Shown: positions 9,381 to 22,148, counted from the first letter of the stretch. The stretch: DNA of 62,700 nt from Deltaproteobacteria bacterium (GCA_016934985.1 JAFGRU010000021.1:1-62700), one strand, 5' to 3'. Notes: a model not told the origin generated them from the letters alone. Numbers and translations: made by a program.

Positions 9381-9494
9381 ATTTAATCCCAAAAATTGGA
9401 TTTTCAAAACCTTGGAAAAAACCGGTATCCTGTTTTCTCCCTTTTCGAGGGCTGTCACCATCCGGAGCAAAACAATTTGCGGTTCATAAACTTA

Positions 9495-9524
9495 GAAAAA
9501 GGCGCTCGAATACCAGCGCCCTTC
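9495..9524 (-). terminator. terminator of amtB
   Basis: Arms GGCGCT (9501-9506) and AGCGCC (9515-9520), followed on the minus strand by TTTTTC. It lies about 130 bp past the amtB stop codon, in the correct orientation for that gene. Confidence 0.7.
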
Positions 9525-9653
9525 TCTGCAAAGCAATTATTGGGATTAATTATATCGTCAAAGACTACGGCATGTCAAAACCAGATTCCGGCGCCCCCCT
9601 TTTTCCAGCCGATAACGGGCCTGGAACCGCCCCCGAAGCCAATTTTCCAGTTA

Positions 9654-10940
9654 TTAAAGATTGTATCCGGATTCCGAATGGGCACTCTGATCGAGCCCGA
9701 CGACCTCTTCTTCCTCGCTGACCCGGAGGCCCATGGTCGCCTTCAGGACCGCCAGAATAACCACGGTTACGACGACAGCATAGGCGCCGGCTGCCGCAAC
9801 TCCAATAAACTGAACCCAGAGCTGGTGCAGATTACCGGCAATCACACCGCTGGCCCCAACGGTTGCAAATACCCCTGTCGCCAGAGCCCCGAAAGCCCCA
9901 CCGATACCGTGAACACCAAAAGCATCAAGAGAGTCATCGTAACCGAATTTATGTTTCATCATGACGCCGCAATAACAAACGATACCTGCCAGGAGTCCCA
10001 TTACGAGAGCCCAGAATGGGGTAACAAAACCGGCCGCGGGAGTGACGACAACAAGGCCTGCAACAACACCGGAGGCGGCCCCCAGGGCACTCGGTTTTCC
10101 TGCCTTGATCCATTCGAGCAACATCCAGCTGAGCGCCGCGGCGGCAGCTGCGGTCTGAGTAGCAGCGAAGGCCAACCCGGCACCACTACCGGCGGAAAGG
10201 GCGCTGCCTGCGTTGAATCCGAACCATCCGAACCATAACAGGCCGGCTCCCAGGAGAGTCATTGAGAGATTGTGAGGCATCATCCGTTCACGCGGATACC
10301 CTAAGCGCTTGCCGAGAAACAAGGCTACCACAAGAGCCGAGATACCGGATGACAGGTGGACCACGGTGCCGCCGGCAAAATCAAGGGCGCCCATCTCCAA
10401 AAGCCAGCCGCCATCACCCCAGACCCAGTGGCAGATGGGGTCGTACACCAAAGTGGCCCACAACAGAATGAATACACAATAGGTGGAAAATTTCATCCTC
10501 TCGGCAACGGCCCCGGAAATCAATGCGGGGGTAATAATGGCAAACATCCCCTGGAACATGACGAAAACCAATGTCGGAATGGTGCCGGTAAGGCTTTCGG
10601 GAGTAATTCCGTTTAAAAACAGATTTTCAAAACCACCAAAAAAAGAACCTGCTCCACCGAAAGCCATGGTATATCCTAAAACCACCCATTGAACACCGAT
10701 GATCGCCATGGCGGCAAATGTGTGCATACAGGAGGATAAAACGTTTTTCGAACGGACCATGCCGGCATAAAACAAGGCAAGGCCGGGGAACATAACAAAG
10801 ACAAGAGCTGTGCTGACAAGCATCCAGGCCGTATCACCGGGGTTTGCGGTTGCCGCCTCCTCAGCGAAAGCCAGGGTCGGCAGAAGCATCATGCCTGCGA
10901 CAAGAATCATCAAAAGTTTACGTTTAGGGGTTTCCTTCAT
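9654..10940 (-). CDS. amtB: ammonium transporter AmtB
   Basis: A 428-residue inner-membrane channel for ammonium with a signal-peptide-like N-terminus (MKETPKRKLLMILVAGMMLL) and then the Amt core. The pore twin-histidine signatures are visible (PICHWVWGDGGW and DAFGVHGIGGAFGALATG), as are FYAGMVRSKN and the late LGYPRERMMPHNL loop. The start at 10940 was chosen because GGAGGTGTGGAG precedes the ATG; the longer frame to 11087 has no such site and overlaps the sigma-54 promoter. A glnK gene, usually paired with amtB, is absent next to it. The neighbouring glutamate synthase operon fits a nitrogen-assimilation block. Confidence 0.95.
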   Translation of the reverse strand: MKETPKRKLLMILVAGMMLLPTLAFAEEAATANPGDTAWMLVSTALVFVMFPGLALFYAGMVRSKNVLSSCMHTFAAMAIIGVQWVVLGYTMAFGGAGSFFGGFENLFLNGITPESLTGTIPTLVFVMFQGMFAIITPALISGAVAERMKFSTYCVFILLWATLVYDPICHWVWGDGGWLLEMGALDFAGGTVVHLSSGISALVVALFLGKRLGYPRERMMPHNLSMTLLGAGLLWFGWFGFNAGSALSAGSGAGLAFAATQTAAAAAALSWMLLEWIKAGKPSALGAASGVVAGLVVVTPAAGFVTPFWALVMGLLAGIVCYCGVMMKHKFGYDDSLDAFGVHGIGGAFGALATGVFATVGASGVIAGNLHQLWVQFIGVAAAGAYAVVVTVVILAVLKATMGLRVSEEEEVVGLDQSAHSESGYNL

Positions 10941-10981
10941 CTCCACACCTCCATTGGGATTGTTTGGTTGGATAAACAAAT

Positions 10982-10997
10982 AGCAATTAACTTGCCA
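10982..10997 (-). promoter_or_regulatory. sigma-54 (-24/-12) promoter of amtB
   Basis: On the minus strand the sequence reads TGGCAA-GTTAA-TTGCT, which keeps the invariant GG and GC with exactly 10 bases between them and matches TGGCAC-N5-TTGCW at nearly all positions. It lies about 42 bp upstream of the amtB ATG. RpoN dependence fits nitrogen-starvation control of ammonium transport. Confidence 0.8.
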
Positions 10998-11071
10998 CTT
11001 AAAATTTATAATATTTTCGGCAACTTGGATTATTTCGAGCAAATAGCAGGAAAACATTATGATTATTTTTT

Positions 11072-11097
11072 GGGCAGATCTGCCCACGAAAAGGGCA
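11072..11097. promoter_or_regulatory. palindromic candidate activator site upstream of amtB promoter
   Basis: A perfect 14-bp palindrome GGGCAGATCTGCCC (11072-11085) is followed by another GGGCAG half-site 7 bp later. It lies about 75-100 bp upstream of the amtB sigma-54 promoter, a normal place for an enhancer-binding protein. The assignment as an operator is inference. Confidence 0.45.
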
Positions 11098-11265
11098 GTG
11101 GAGGCTGTTCGCTTTAATAAAGAAACAAAAAAATGCTTAGAACCAGGGGAGGATGATTTTGGATGGACGTTTTTGCCCTATTACCAGGCCTGTGGTGAAA
11201 TTATAGGCAAGTTACAGCCTTACTTCTTAGGCAGTGATTAAAAAGCATGAAAAACATTTTTCCTC

Positions 11266-11302
11266 AAATAAAAGTAGCCGCTCCAACCTGGAGCGGCTAC
11301 TT
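11266..11302 (-). terminator. terminator of ilvE
   Basis: Perfect 14-bp arms AAGTAGCCGCTCCA (11272-11285) and TGGAGCGGCTACTT (11289-11302) with a 3-nt loop, followed on the minus strand by TTTTATTTG. It lies 28 bp past the ilvE stop. Confidence 0.85.
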
Positions 11303-11329
11303 GATAATACAGTTTAAGCCTTCAGAATT

Positions 11330-12394
11330 TCAGACGGACAGCACCCAACCGCGATTGTCTTTAAGGGTGCCGTATTGAATGCCGGTCAGGGTGTTGTAAA
11401 GCTGGGTTGTCAAAACCCCCATCTGACCGTTTCCTAAAGAAACCGTCTCGTCTTTGTAGGTGAATTGTCCGACGGGAGAAACCACGCAAGCCGTGCCGGT
11501 CCCGAAAGCCTCTTTGAGCCGCCCATTGACCGCCCCTTCCATAATGTCCTCGACGGCCAGAGGATGTTCGACAACCTCGAGCCCCATTTCCTCAACCAGG
11601 GCAAGAATGGAACGCCGCGTAACACCGTTGAGAATGGTCCCTCTCAGAGGGGAAGTGTAAACCTTGTCGTCATAAACAAAAAACATGTTCATGCTCCCCA
11701 CCTCTTCGACATATTTGCGGTGGGTGGCGTCAAGCCAAAGGACCTGGTCGTATCCATTCCGGGTAGCCTGGGCGGAAGCATAAAGGCTCGCTGCGTAGTT
11801 GCCGCCGGTCTTGCAGTCGCCGGTACCACCAGGCGCGGCGCGGACATATTCATCGGAAATCCAGATTTTAACCGGCTCCAGGCCGTTTTTATAATAGGCA
11901 CCGACAGGCGAGAGAATGATAAAGCAAAGAAATTCAGAGGCCGATTTAAGACCCAGGGCAGCTTCGCTGGCAATCATGGTCGGCCGGATGTAAAGACTTG
12001 TCCCCTTACTCGACGGAACCCAGTCTGATTCAACGCGGATCAGCTCTTTCAAGGCATGAAGAAAAAACTCCTCGTCCACTTCCGGCATGCACATGCGGTG
12101 GGCGCTGCGGTTGAAGCGGCGGATATTGTCCAGGGGTCTGAAAAGCGCCACCGAACCGTCTTCCTGGCGAAACGCTTTCAAACCTTCAAAAATTTCCTGA
12201 GCGTAGTGCAGAACAAGGGCCGAAGGGTCCAGAGTGAAGGGGCCATAGGGAACAATGCGGGCGTCATGCCAGCCCACCCCTTCTTTGTAATTCATGACAA
12301 ACATGTTGTCGGTAAAATACTTGCCAAACCCGAGCTTCGACTCGTCTTCCACACGAGGCTTTTTAACCGGGGCAGGTTTTAGCTCAATATCCAT
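11330..12394 (-). CDS. ilvE: branched-chain amino acid aminotransferase
   Basis: A 354-residue fold-type IV PLP aminotransferase of the longer BCAT type. The PLP lysine is K195 in GDCKTGGNYAAS. Other signatures are ALVLHYAQEIFEGLKAFR, IRPTMIASEAALGL, EEVGSMNMFFV and GTILNGVTRRSIL, followed by the C-terminal FGTGTACVVSPVG. It catalyses the last step of Leu, Ile and Val synthesis using glutamate as amino donor, linking it to the glutamate synthase operon nearby. A good ribosome-binding site (AGGAGGTCATGAG on the minus strand) lies upstream. It is a single-gene unit ending in its own terminator. Confidence 0.94.
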   Translation of the reverse strand: MDIELKPAPVKKPRVEDESKLGFGKYFTDNMFVMNYKEGVGWHDARIVPYGPFTLDPSALVLHYAQEIFEGLKAFRQEDGSVALFRPLDNIRRFNRSAHRMCMPEVDEEFFLHALKELIRVESDWVPSSKGTSLYIRPTMIASEAALGLKSASEFLCFIILSPVGAYYKNGLEPVKIWISDEYVRAAPGGTGDCKTGGNYAASLYASAQATRNGYDQVLWLDATHRKYVEEVGSMNMFFVYDDKVYTSPLRGTILNGVTRRSILALVEEMGLEVVEHPLAVEDIMEGAVNGRLKEAFGTGTACVVSPVGQFTYKDETVSLGNGQMGVLTTQLYNTLTGIQYGTLKDNRGWVLSV

Positions 12395-12596
12395 AACCTC
12401 TCATGACCTCCTAATAGAAATTAACGATTTTCAGAAAAGAGATAATATCACAATGAATCTCCAAATGGGGGTAAAACTTTTCCACATATATAATTCAATT
12501 TTTGCCTTTTTATTTAATCGCGAAATGGTTATTTTGGAGCTACTTCTGAAGATATTGGTTTCATACCCATCTTTTTGCCCATTTTGAAAGCAGCCC

Positions 12597-13415
12597 ATGG
12601 CACCCAAAGATTTTTATCAGATTCTCGAAGTAGACAGAAACGCCGAACCCAAACAAATCAAAGAGAATTACCGCAAGCTGGCTTTGCAGTACCATCCCGA
12701 CCGCAACCGGGATAACCCCGAGGCCGCCTTGAAAATGAAAGAGGTCAACGAGGCCTATGCGGTCCTTTCCGACCCGGAAAAACGCCGGGATTACGATGCC
12801 ATCCGTCAGGCCCACGGTGCCCGGGCCTATGAACGCTACCGCAGCACCCACAGCGAGCAGGATATTTTCCGCGGTTCAGACGTTTACCAGATTTTCGAGG
12901 AAATCAGCAAAGCATTCGGCCTGCGCGGCTTTGAAGAGATTTTCAAGGAGATGTACGGCAAGGACTATCAGACTTTTGTCTTCCGCCGCGGGGGCATGGA
13001 AGGACAATTCCGTTATCCCCAGGGTGGCGGTAAAAACGGTGCATCTCCGGGCCTTTTCAACAAAATGATGGGCAAGATCATGCAGAAAGGGATCGAAGGG
13101 GTTTTCGGGGTGGAACTCCCCGTACCCGGCCAGGACAAAACCGAACACCTGGCGGTCCCGGACAAACTCGCTAAAGAGGGCGGCAAAATTAAATTTTTCT
13201 GCCGCACCAACCGAAAAAACCTGGTTGTTGCCATTCCCCGCGGCATCAGAACCGGCCAGAAAATCCGCCTCAAAAGCATGGGCGGACCGGGAAAAGGGGG
13301 AGCTCCCGCCGGTGACCTCTATCTTCAGATACAGGTCAGCCCGGCCTGGATGTCCAAATTGAGCCACGGCATCAGCGAAATTTCCGGGCGTTTACGCTCG
13401 CTGATAAAAAAATGA
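12597..13415 (+). CDS. DnaJ-like co-chaperone (J domain plus single C-terminal domain)
   Basis: A 272-residue protein with an N-terminal J domain (residues 4-68) carrying the HPD tripeptide at 33-35 in LALQYHPDRN. A charged linker and a single beta-rich C-terminal substrate-binding-type domain follow (VAIPRGIRTGQKIRLKSMGGPGKGGAPAGDLYLQIQV). There is no zinc-finger CXXCXGXG region, so it is CbpA-like rather than canonical DnaJ, and shorter than CbpA because one of the two C-terminal domains is missing. It should stimulate DnaK ATPase. It stands alone. The ATG at 12597 is preceded by GAAAGCAG, a modest ribosome-binding site. Confidence 0.85.
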   Translation: MAPKDFYQILEVDRNAEPKQIKENYRKLALQYHPDRNRDNPEAALKMKEVNEAYAVLSDPEKRRDYDAIRQAHGARAYERYRSTHSEQDIFRGSDVYQIFEEISKAFGLRGFEEIFKEMYGKDYQTFVFRRGGMEGQFRYPQGGGKNGASPGLFNKMMGKIMQKGIEGVFGVELPVPGQDKTEHLAVPDKLAKEGGKIKFFCRTNRKNLVVAIPRGIRTGQKIRLKSMGGPGKGGAPAGDLYLQIQVSPAWMSKLSHGISEISGRLRSLIKK

Positions 13416-13623
13416 CAACTCAAAAATCTCCGCAACCCTGATTAATTCCCTCTCTGAAAAATTAACCGGCATCTGGAACGGGCCGTGCATCCCCACCTGC
13501 AATCCATTGTCAGACTTTGACTGTTCAGTCCAGTGGCATCGTGCGATTTTTAAATGGACGGGGTGAGGTCAATTTCATAGTTTCAGAAGTCGGGGTCCCA
13601 AACTTCCTGACGCTTTTTAAGCC

Positions 13624-15099
13624 ATGCCGGAAAAAAATTCAGATTCGCAAACCATATTGACCTTTCGGGTTGGCAATTATTTCCTGGGCCTTCCGGCTAT
13701 GGAAATCGAAGCCATAGTGCCGATTCCCAAAATCCATTACATCCCCCGGGCGCCCTATGAAATTCCCGGATTTTGCTCTATTCACGGAAAGACAGCTACT
13801 GTCGTAAGCCTGCCCCGCAAATTCGGCCTGCCCGACAATGAAGTTTCCGGCCATGGTCAACTTCTGTTATGCCGTCTCGGTTCCGAAATGATCGCTTTCC
13901 AGGTCGATGAGGTTTTGGATATCAGCCCTGAAAATGATTGGGCCACGAGCGATTTGCTTGAATTGCGCCCCAGTTCAGGGGCCAAAACCATGATTTTCAG
14001 GGACAACCTGATCATGTGGCGAACCACCTGCCAACAACTCTTCGACATGAAGTGCCAACCCTCGCGACCTCCCGTGACCGATCATTCCGGCATTAAAGCC
14101 GAATGCTTCAACGAAGAACTGCCGGCAAGCTCAGGCCTCCAGACAAACACCGAGTTGTCAGGCCGGGATATTCCCACCAATGTGCCAAAGATAAAGGCAA
14201 CCAATCCAGGACAAGCTACAGGCCCGGGAATTTTACCCTCACGACAGCTTCCATCTCCTCCGGTTACACCGCCTGCAAAAACGTTTTCGGCCAGACCTGC
14301 CCACAAAGTTGCCTTTCGGCAATCCCCGCCCCTTTCAGCCACTCATATCAAGGAAAAACCACGCCTGAGATTCCAGACTTTGCCGGAAGTCACCTCCCCG
14401 GCAAGCAAGGCGGCTACTGAAATAAAGGCCCCCACAGATAGCAGGCAAAGCAACAAAGATTCAGGGAGGAAGCATTCCCTTTGGATGAACATGGGGGCGG
14501 CGATTATCGTCCTGGCCCTGTGCGCAGGAATTGGGTGGTTATGGAGGGAACCTACAGGAAATATCAAGACCACCCCGTCATCCCCGGCTCCTCAGATGGC
14601 AGTTCTCAAGTCAGACAATTTGCCAATGTTAATAAGCGATGGGAAGGAATCCGACCAGTCGGGAGGGGAAAAAATAACCGCTGATAATATAGACAAAAAA
14701 TCAACCAGGGCTGTTTTTTCTCAGCCCTCTGCAAATATTGAGGGAACTACCCCGGCAACCATAGCCCGGAAAGTTTCGCCTGGAATAAACCATGCTTTAG
14801 AGAATAGTAGCTCCACCATTCTCCTCAAAATCGAAACCGATGATTTCACCTTTCTTCTGGAACGTCCTGAGAAAGAGGCCTCTTCCCCCGCGCGGCCACC
14901 CTCAAAAAAAACCGCTGGCGCCGGTGCGCTTGAGATTGTCCACACTGTTATCCGGGGGGATACCCTATGGCATATTGCCAAACATTATCTCGACAATCCT
15001 TTGCGCTATCCGGAATTGGCAAGATTGAGCCGTATTGAAAACCCTCACCTCATATTTCCCGGCGACCGTGTTCGTATTATCCGAAAAATCCGCCAATAA
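13624..15099 (+). CDS. CheW-like domain - transmembrane helix - LysM fusion protein
   Basis: A 491-residue protein. Residues about 8-150 resemble a CheW domain (LTFRVGNYFLGLPAMEIEAI, then IHGKTATVVSLPRKFGLP and ELLLCRLGSEMIAFQVDEVLDI-type spacing). A Pro/Ser/Thr-rich linker covers about 150-285, then one membrane helix at 287-308 (MGAAIIVLALCAGIGWLW), another low-complexity linker, and a C-terminal LysM domain (443-490: VIRGDTLWHIAKHYLDNP, NPHLIFPGDRVRI). Predicted topology: CheW in the cytoplasm, LysM in the periplasm on peptidoglycan. CheW normally couples receptors to CheA, so this may tether a signalling array or sense the wall. No other chemotaxis gene is adjacent. Confidence 0.8.
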   Translation: MPEKNSDSQTILTFRVGNYFLGLPAMEIEAIVPIPKIHYIPRAPYEIPGFCSIHGKTATVVSLPRKFGLPDNEVSGHGQLLLCRLGSEMIAFQVDEVLDISPENDWATSDLLELRPSSGAKTMIFRDNLIMWRTTCQQLFDMKCQPSRPPVTDHSGIKAECFNEELPASSGLQTNTELSGRDIPTNVPKIKATNPGQATGPGILPSRQLPSPPVTPPAKTFSARPAHKVAFRQSPPLSATHIKEKPRLRFQTLPEVTSPASKAATEIKAPTDSRQSNKDSGRKHSLWMNMGAAIIVLALCAGIGWLWREPTGNIKTTPSSPAPQMAVLKSDNLPMLISDGKESDQSGGEKITADNIDKKSTRAVFSQPSANIEGTTPATIARKVSPGINHALENSSSTILLKIETDDFTFLLERPEKEASSPARPPSKKTAGAGALEIVHTVIRGDTLWHIAKHYLDNPLRYPELARLSRIENPHLIFPGDRVRIIRKIRQ

Positions 15100-15247
15100 A
15101 ATTCTCTTCATTGGGATGAACACCAAAACCTTTCCCTGCAAAGGGTACTTATTGTAAGGTGGCAAACTGTACCTGATTACCTGTATCCAGCATCCATGCA
15201 CCTCTGTCTGAGGACAGGGATTTTCAGCCCCGCAAATAAAGGACGCC

Positions 15248-16774
15248 ATGCTCCTCATCTATCCCCCGGTAGCCAAGCCCAGTGAACCTCCGGCCGGCCT
15301 GGCCAAACTGGCCGGCGCCTTACGCAGCGCCGGATTTCCCTGCACTTTGTTCGACGCCAACCTGGCAGGTCTGGAGCATCTTCTCGCCAAGCCCCTCCTT
15401 GATGCAGACGATACCTGGTCGCGACGCGCCTGCCGCAACTTGAAAGCCAATCAGGCGGCCCTGCGCTCCCCGGCCCTTTACGGCAACCTGGATCGCTACA
15501 AACGTGCCGTCAGCGATGTCTCGCGGGTCCTGGCCCTGCATGGCAAGAACCAGGGCATCGGCCTGTCTCTGGCCAATTACCAGGACCCGACCCTCTCCCC
15601 AATAAGAAGCGCAGACCTTTTGCAAGCCGCCGAAACGCCGGAAAACAACCTCTATTATGCCTGGTTTTCCCAACGCCTCGCGAAACTGGTTGAGGACACC
15701 GCCCCATCACATGCAGGGCTGTCAGTCAATTATCTCAGCCAGGCCCTTCCCGCTTTTGCCATGGCCGGTTTTCTGAAACGACACTATCCCCATCTGCCGA
15801 TCATCATGGGAGGGGGACTGGTTACGTCATGGCTGCGGCATCCGGGTTGGAGCAACCCTTTTTCCGGACTCGTTGATCACCTCATTGCCGGGCCCGGCGA
15901 AGGCCCCCTTTTAAAAATTCTAGGTGCGGAAAATCTATTACCTCAGGCAACACCGGACTATTCCGATCTCGCGAAAAACGCCTACCTGGCACCAGGCTTC
16001 ATCCTCCCCTATGCCGCCGCCTCGGGCTGCTGGTGGAACCGCTGTTCCTTCTGCCCGGAAAAAGCCGAGGGCAACCCCTATGCGCCGCTTGCAACCGATC
16101 GCGTATTAGGAGACCTCGACAGCCTCGCCGGACAAACCCGCCCGTCCCTCCTCCACCTCCTCGACAATGCCGTTCATCCAGCGCTTCTTCAGGCTCTGAC
16201 GGAACAGCCGATCGGTATTCCCTGGTACGGCTTTATCCGAATTTCCGAGATGTTGTGCGACAGGGATTTCTGCCGCGCCCTGCGCCGCTCGGGATGCGTC
16301 ATGCTCAAGCTGGGGATTGAATCGGGGGATCAGAAGGTCCTGGAACGGATGGAGAAAGGGATCGATCTTGATGTGTCTTCCCGGGCTTTGGAAGCCTTAC
16401 GGGAGGCCGGTATAGCGACTTATGTCTATCTCCTCTTCGGCACCCCGGGCGAGTCCCGCCAGGAAGCCCGTCATACCCTCGAATTCGTGCGCCGCCACCA
16501 TGAGGCCATCACCTTTCTCAACCTGGCGATATTCAACCTGCCCATGGCTTCCAAAGAGGCATCCGAGCTGAAGACCAGGGATTTTTACGAAGGTAACCTC
16601 TCTTTTTACCAGGATTTCGAGCACCCCAGGGGCTGGGACCGACAGAAAGTTCGCCGTTTTCTCGAACAGGAATTCAAGCGCGATCCTCTGGTTGCCCCGA
16701 TCCTCCACCGCGATCCGCCGGTCTTCACCTCCAACCATGCCGCCTTATTGCAGCAGGGCTGCCGATTCGTTTAA
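15248..16774 (+). CDS. radical SAM protein with degenerate B12-binding-like N-terminus
   Basis: A 508-residue protein. Residues 1-230 resemble the cobalamin-binding fold found before many radical SAM domains (MLLIYPPVAKPSEPPAGLAK, IIMGGGLV), but the cobalamin DxHxxG motif is not present. The radical SAM cluster motif CWWNRCSFCPE lies near residues 260-270 (CX4CX2C rather than the usual CX3CX2C). GIESGDQKVLERMEKG and the LLFGTPGESRQEARHTLEF block are typical of the B12-binding/radical SAM superfamily. The substrate is unknown. Both neighbours are separated by over 140 bp, so it is probably transcribed alone. Confidence 0.85.
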   Translation: MLLIYPPVAKPSEPPAGLAKLAGALRSAGFPCTLFDANLAGLEHLLAKPLLDADDTWSRRACRNLKANQAALRSPALYGNLDRYKRAVSDVSRVLALHGKNQGIGLSLANYQDPTLSPIRSADLLQAAETPENNLYYAWFSQRLAKLVEDTAPSHAGLSVNYLSQALPAFAMAGFLKRHYPHLPIIMGGGLVTSWLRHPGWSNPFSGLVDHLIAGPGEGPLLKILGAENLLPQATPDYSDLAKNAYLAPGFILPYAAASGCWWNRCSFCPEKAEGNPYAPLATDRVLGDLDSLAGQTRPSLLHLLDNAVHPALLQALTEQPIGIPWYGFIRISEMLCDRDFCRALRRSGCVMLKLGIESGDQKVLERMEKGIDLDVSSRALEALREAGIATYVYLLFGTPGESRQEARHTLEFVRRHHEAITFLNLAIFNLPMASKEASELKTRDFYEGNLSFYQDFEHPRGWDRQKVRRFLEQEFKRDPLVAPILHRDPPVFTSNHAALLQQGCRFV

Positions 16775-16882
16775 GTGCCAGAAATCTTTTTCCATTCATC
16801 CCTGTTAAAAGCTGAAAAATTCAATTTACCGCAGCTGATCTTGCACCCAAGTTCTTAACCAGCACCAACAGGCCATTTTGAA

Positions 16883-16924
16883 ACAAAAAAGGCGGGGACA
16901 AAATTCACATTCCGTCCCCGCCTT
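16883..16924 (-). terminator. terminator of icd
   Basis: Arms AAGGCGGGGAC and GTCCCCGCCTT pair perfectly over 11 bp. On the minus strand they are followed by TTTTTTGTTTC. It lies 36 bp past the stop of the leftward icd gene. Confidence 0.85.
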
Positions 16925-16959
16925 GAGGTTTCAATCAGTTTTACAAATAACCACTTCGC

Positions 16960-19218
<2,259 letters not shown>

Positions 19219-19254
19219 TTAAAACAAAGGCTGTTGCCCCCTCCGCTTTGTCTT

Positions 19255-19421
19255 CAGGAACCTGTCGGAGTTAGAAATCAATCTATTGCGAAAAAGGTAA
19301 ATCGGTCATATTTCCGCAAAATTTCGACAAATTGTCTTCCTGTACGCTCTCGAATTTGTCCAAAATCCTACCCTCGATTTTCCATTTTTTCTTTACGATC
19401 CCCCAAGCCCGACAACTCCTA
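19255..19421. repeat. dispersed hairpin repeat family 1, copy B (long form)
   Basis: About 167 bp with ends CAGGAACCTGTCGGAG and CCAAGCCCGACAACTCCTAG. The inner arms ATTTCGACAAATT and AATTTGTCCAAAAT form an extra hairpin absent from the short copies. Between them lie TGCGAAAAAGGTAAATCGG and its partner CCTCGATTTTCCATTTTTTC. The element's right edge overlaps the stop codon of sucD (TAG on the minus strand, 19419-19421). It occupies most of the sucD-icd gap. Confidence 0.75.
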
Positions 19422-20291
19422 GGGTTTATAAATGCTGAGCAGCGTTTCGGCCATGTCCGCAGGCGACTTTGCCACCTTCACGCCGCATTCCTCGAGGGTA
19501 GCAATCTTCTCGGAAGCCGTACCTTTGCCGCCGGAGATGATAGCGCCCGCATGACCCATACGCTTTCCGGGAGGAGCCGTCTGGCCGGCAATAAAGGCCG
19601 CCACGGGTTTACTCATGTTGTCGCGAATGTAACGAGCCGCCTCGTCCTCAGCCGTCCCGCCGATCTCACCGATCATCAGGACCGCCTCAGTGGCGGGATC
19701 CTTCTCAAAAAGTTCCAGTACATCGATGAAGTTGGTGCCGTTGACCGGGTCGCCACCCAGACCGATACAGGTGGTCTGTCCCACCTCGCGGGTGGTAAGC
19801 TGCCAGACCGCCTCGTAGGTCAGGGTGCCGCTGCGGGAGACCACCCCCACCGGACCCGGAGTATGAATGTAACCGGGCATTATGCCGATCTTGCATTCAC
19901 CCGGAGTGATGATGCCGGGGCAGTTAGGGCCGATCAGGCGGGTCTTTTTGCCTTTCATGTAATGCTTGACCTTCACCATGTCGAGAACCGGAATGCCTTC
20001 GGTAATACAGATCACAAGGGGGATCTCGGCATCGACGGCTTCCATAATGGCATCGGCGGCAAACGGCGGCGGCACATAGATGACCGATGCATTGGCGCCG
20101 GTTTCCTGAACCGCATCCGCTACCGTATTGAAGACGGGAACCCCTTCAACCATGGTGCCGGCCTTGCCGGGGGTAACCCCGCCGACAACCTCGGTACCAT
20201 ATTCCATGGCCGCCACGGTATGGAACAGACCGTGGGCACCCGTGATCCCCTGAGTAATAACCTTGGTTTCCTTATTGACTAAAATACTCAT
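19419..20291 (-). CDS. sucD: succinyl-CoA synthetase alpha subunit
   Basis: A 290-residue protein with the CoA-binding Rossmann N-terminus ([22 protein letters not shown]), the [20 protein letters not shown] loop, and the phosphorylated-histidine segment [14 protein letters not shown]. It converts succinyl-CoA and ADP/GDP to succinate with substrate-level phosphorylation. The ATG at 20291 is used because it follows a G-rich ribosome-binding site and begins 2 bp after the sucC stop; an in-frame TTG at 20297 is less likely. The stop codon lies at the edge of repeat copy B. Confidence 0.95.
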   Translation of the reverse strand: MSILVNKETKVITQGITGAHGLFHTVAAMEYGTEVVGGVTPGKAGTMVEGVPVFNTVADAVQETGANASVIYVPPPFAADAIMEAVDAEIPLVICITEGIPVLDMVKVKHYMKGKKTRLIGPNCPGIITPGECKIGIMPGYIHTPGPVGVVSRSGTLTYEAVWQLTTREVGQTTCIGLGGDPVNGTNFIDVLELFEKDPATEAVLMIGEIGGTAEDEAARYIRDNMSKPVAAFIAGQTAPPGKRMGHAGAIISGGKGTASEKIATLEECGVKVAKSPADMAETLLSIYKP

Positions 20292-20293
20292 GA

Positions 20294-21466
<1,173 letters not shown>

Positions 21467-21519
21467 TGGTCCTCCTTATCTAAAAGCATAACCTGATTCA
21501 TCTATTCAACAATGACCAA

Positions 21520-21548
21520 ATATTAGCTAGAAAAAGTTGGGTTGGCAA
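21520..21548 (-). promoter_or_regulatory. sigma-70-type promoter of sucCD
   Basis: On the minus strand TTGCCA is followed after exactly 17 bp by TAATAT, with the predicted start near 21513 and a leader of about 47 nt before sucC. Confidence 0.6.
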
Positions 21549-21892
21549 GAAAAAAAACACTGTTTTATTTTTGTATTAAAACTTTTAGAATGGCCAGTGT
21601 CCTGGTTTATCCCATTTTTATAGATAACCAAGCCGGACAAAAGAGAATAAATCTTTTTCACGGAAGCGCCCTCTCTCACAAAAGGGAGAGGAAGACGTTA
21701 TATTCTTAAAAACGCTGTTTTATTATTTCCCGCATCCGTGAGTTGGAGGCGGAGAAAGAGTGTCAGTGCCTGGCATGAAAAAGCAGTTCAAAAATCTGAG
21801 GCGCACCCATAGGTTTGTCGGTGATTTTTGGACAGCTTAGACAGGTCAATGGCTTGCGCTAATGCCCGACCATAACTTACAGATACAGGAAA
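21549..21892. other. intergenic region between sucC and YHS-like gene
   Basis: About 340 bp without a credible gene. It holds an inverted repeat around 21597-21640 (TGTCCTGGTTTATC pairing with GATAACCAAGCCGGACA). This could serve as a transcript-end or regulatory structure. Nothing else is recognised. Confidence 0.35.
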
Positions 21893-22144
21893 TCATTCAG
21901 AGAGAAATTTTTCTCGGCATTCCGAAGAACAGAAATAGTAGGTTTTCCCGGCCCGTGTGGCAGTCAAAGATTCGGATTGAGGGACATAAGTGCCGCACTG
22001 GGGATCCTTGACCATTTTTTCCCCTTTTCCCGGTGACTTTCCGGAAGGCCCTCTGGACGGTCTCGAAAAAGAATCTCTCAGGGACTGAAACAGTTTATAA
22101 AACAGAAAACCCAGAAGGAGAAACCAGAGAAATCGAAAAATCAT
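21893..22144 (-). CDS. small membrane-anchored YHS-like metal-binding protein
   Basis: An 83-residue protein. It starts with a membrane helix (MIFRFLWFLLLGFLFYKLFQ), then a basic Ser/Pro-rich linker, then a short YHS/TRASH-like domain: MVKDPQCGTYVPQ and TYYFCSSECREKF. This resembles the PP0621 family. The Cys residues probably bind metal. The start at 22144 was chosen over an upstream frame because it begins 4 bp after the folK stop; a longer N-terminus would lie inside folK. It is co-transcribed with folK. The function is unknown. Confidence 0.75.
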   Translation of the reverse strand: MIFRFLWFLLLGFLFYKLFQSLRDSFSRPSRGPSGKSPGKGEKMVKDPQCGTYVPQSESLTATRAGKTYYFCSSECREKFLSE

Positions 22145-22148
22145 GTGA

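Noticed and set aside
11059..11241. 60-codon plus-strand frame upstream of amtB
   Set aside because: It covers the candidate activator palindrome and has no ribosome-binding site or family.
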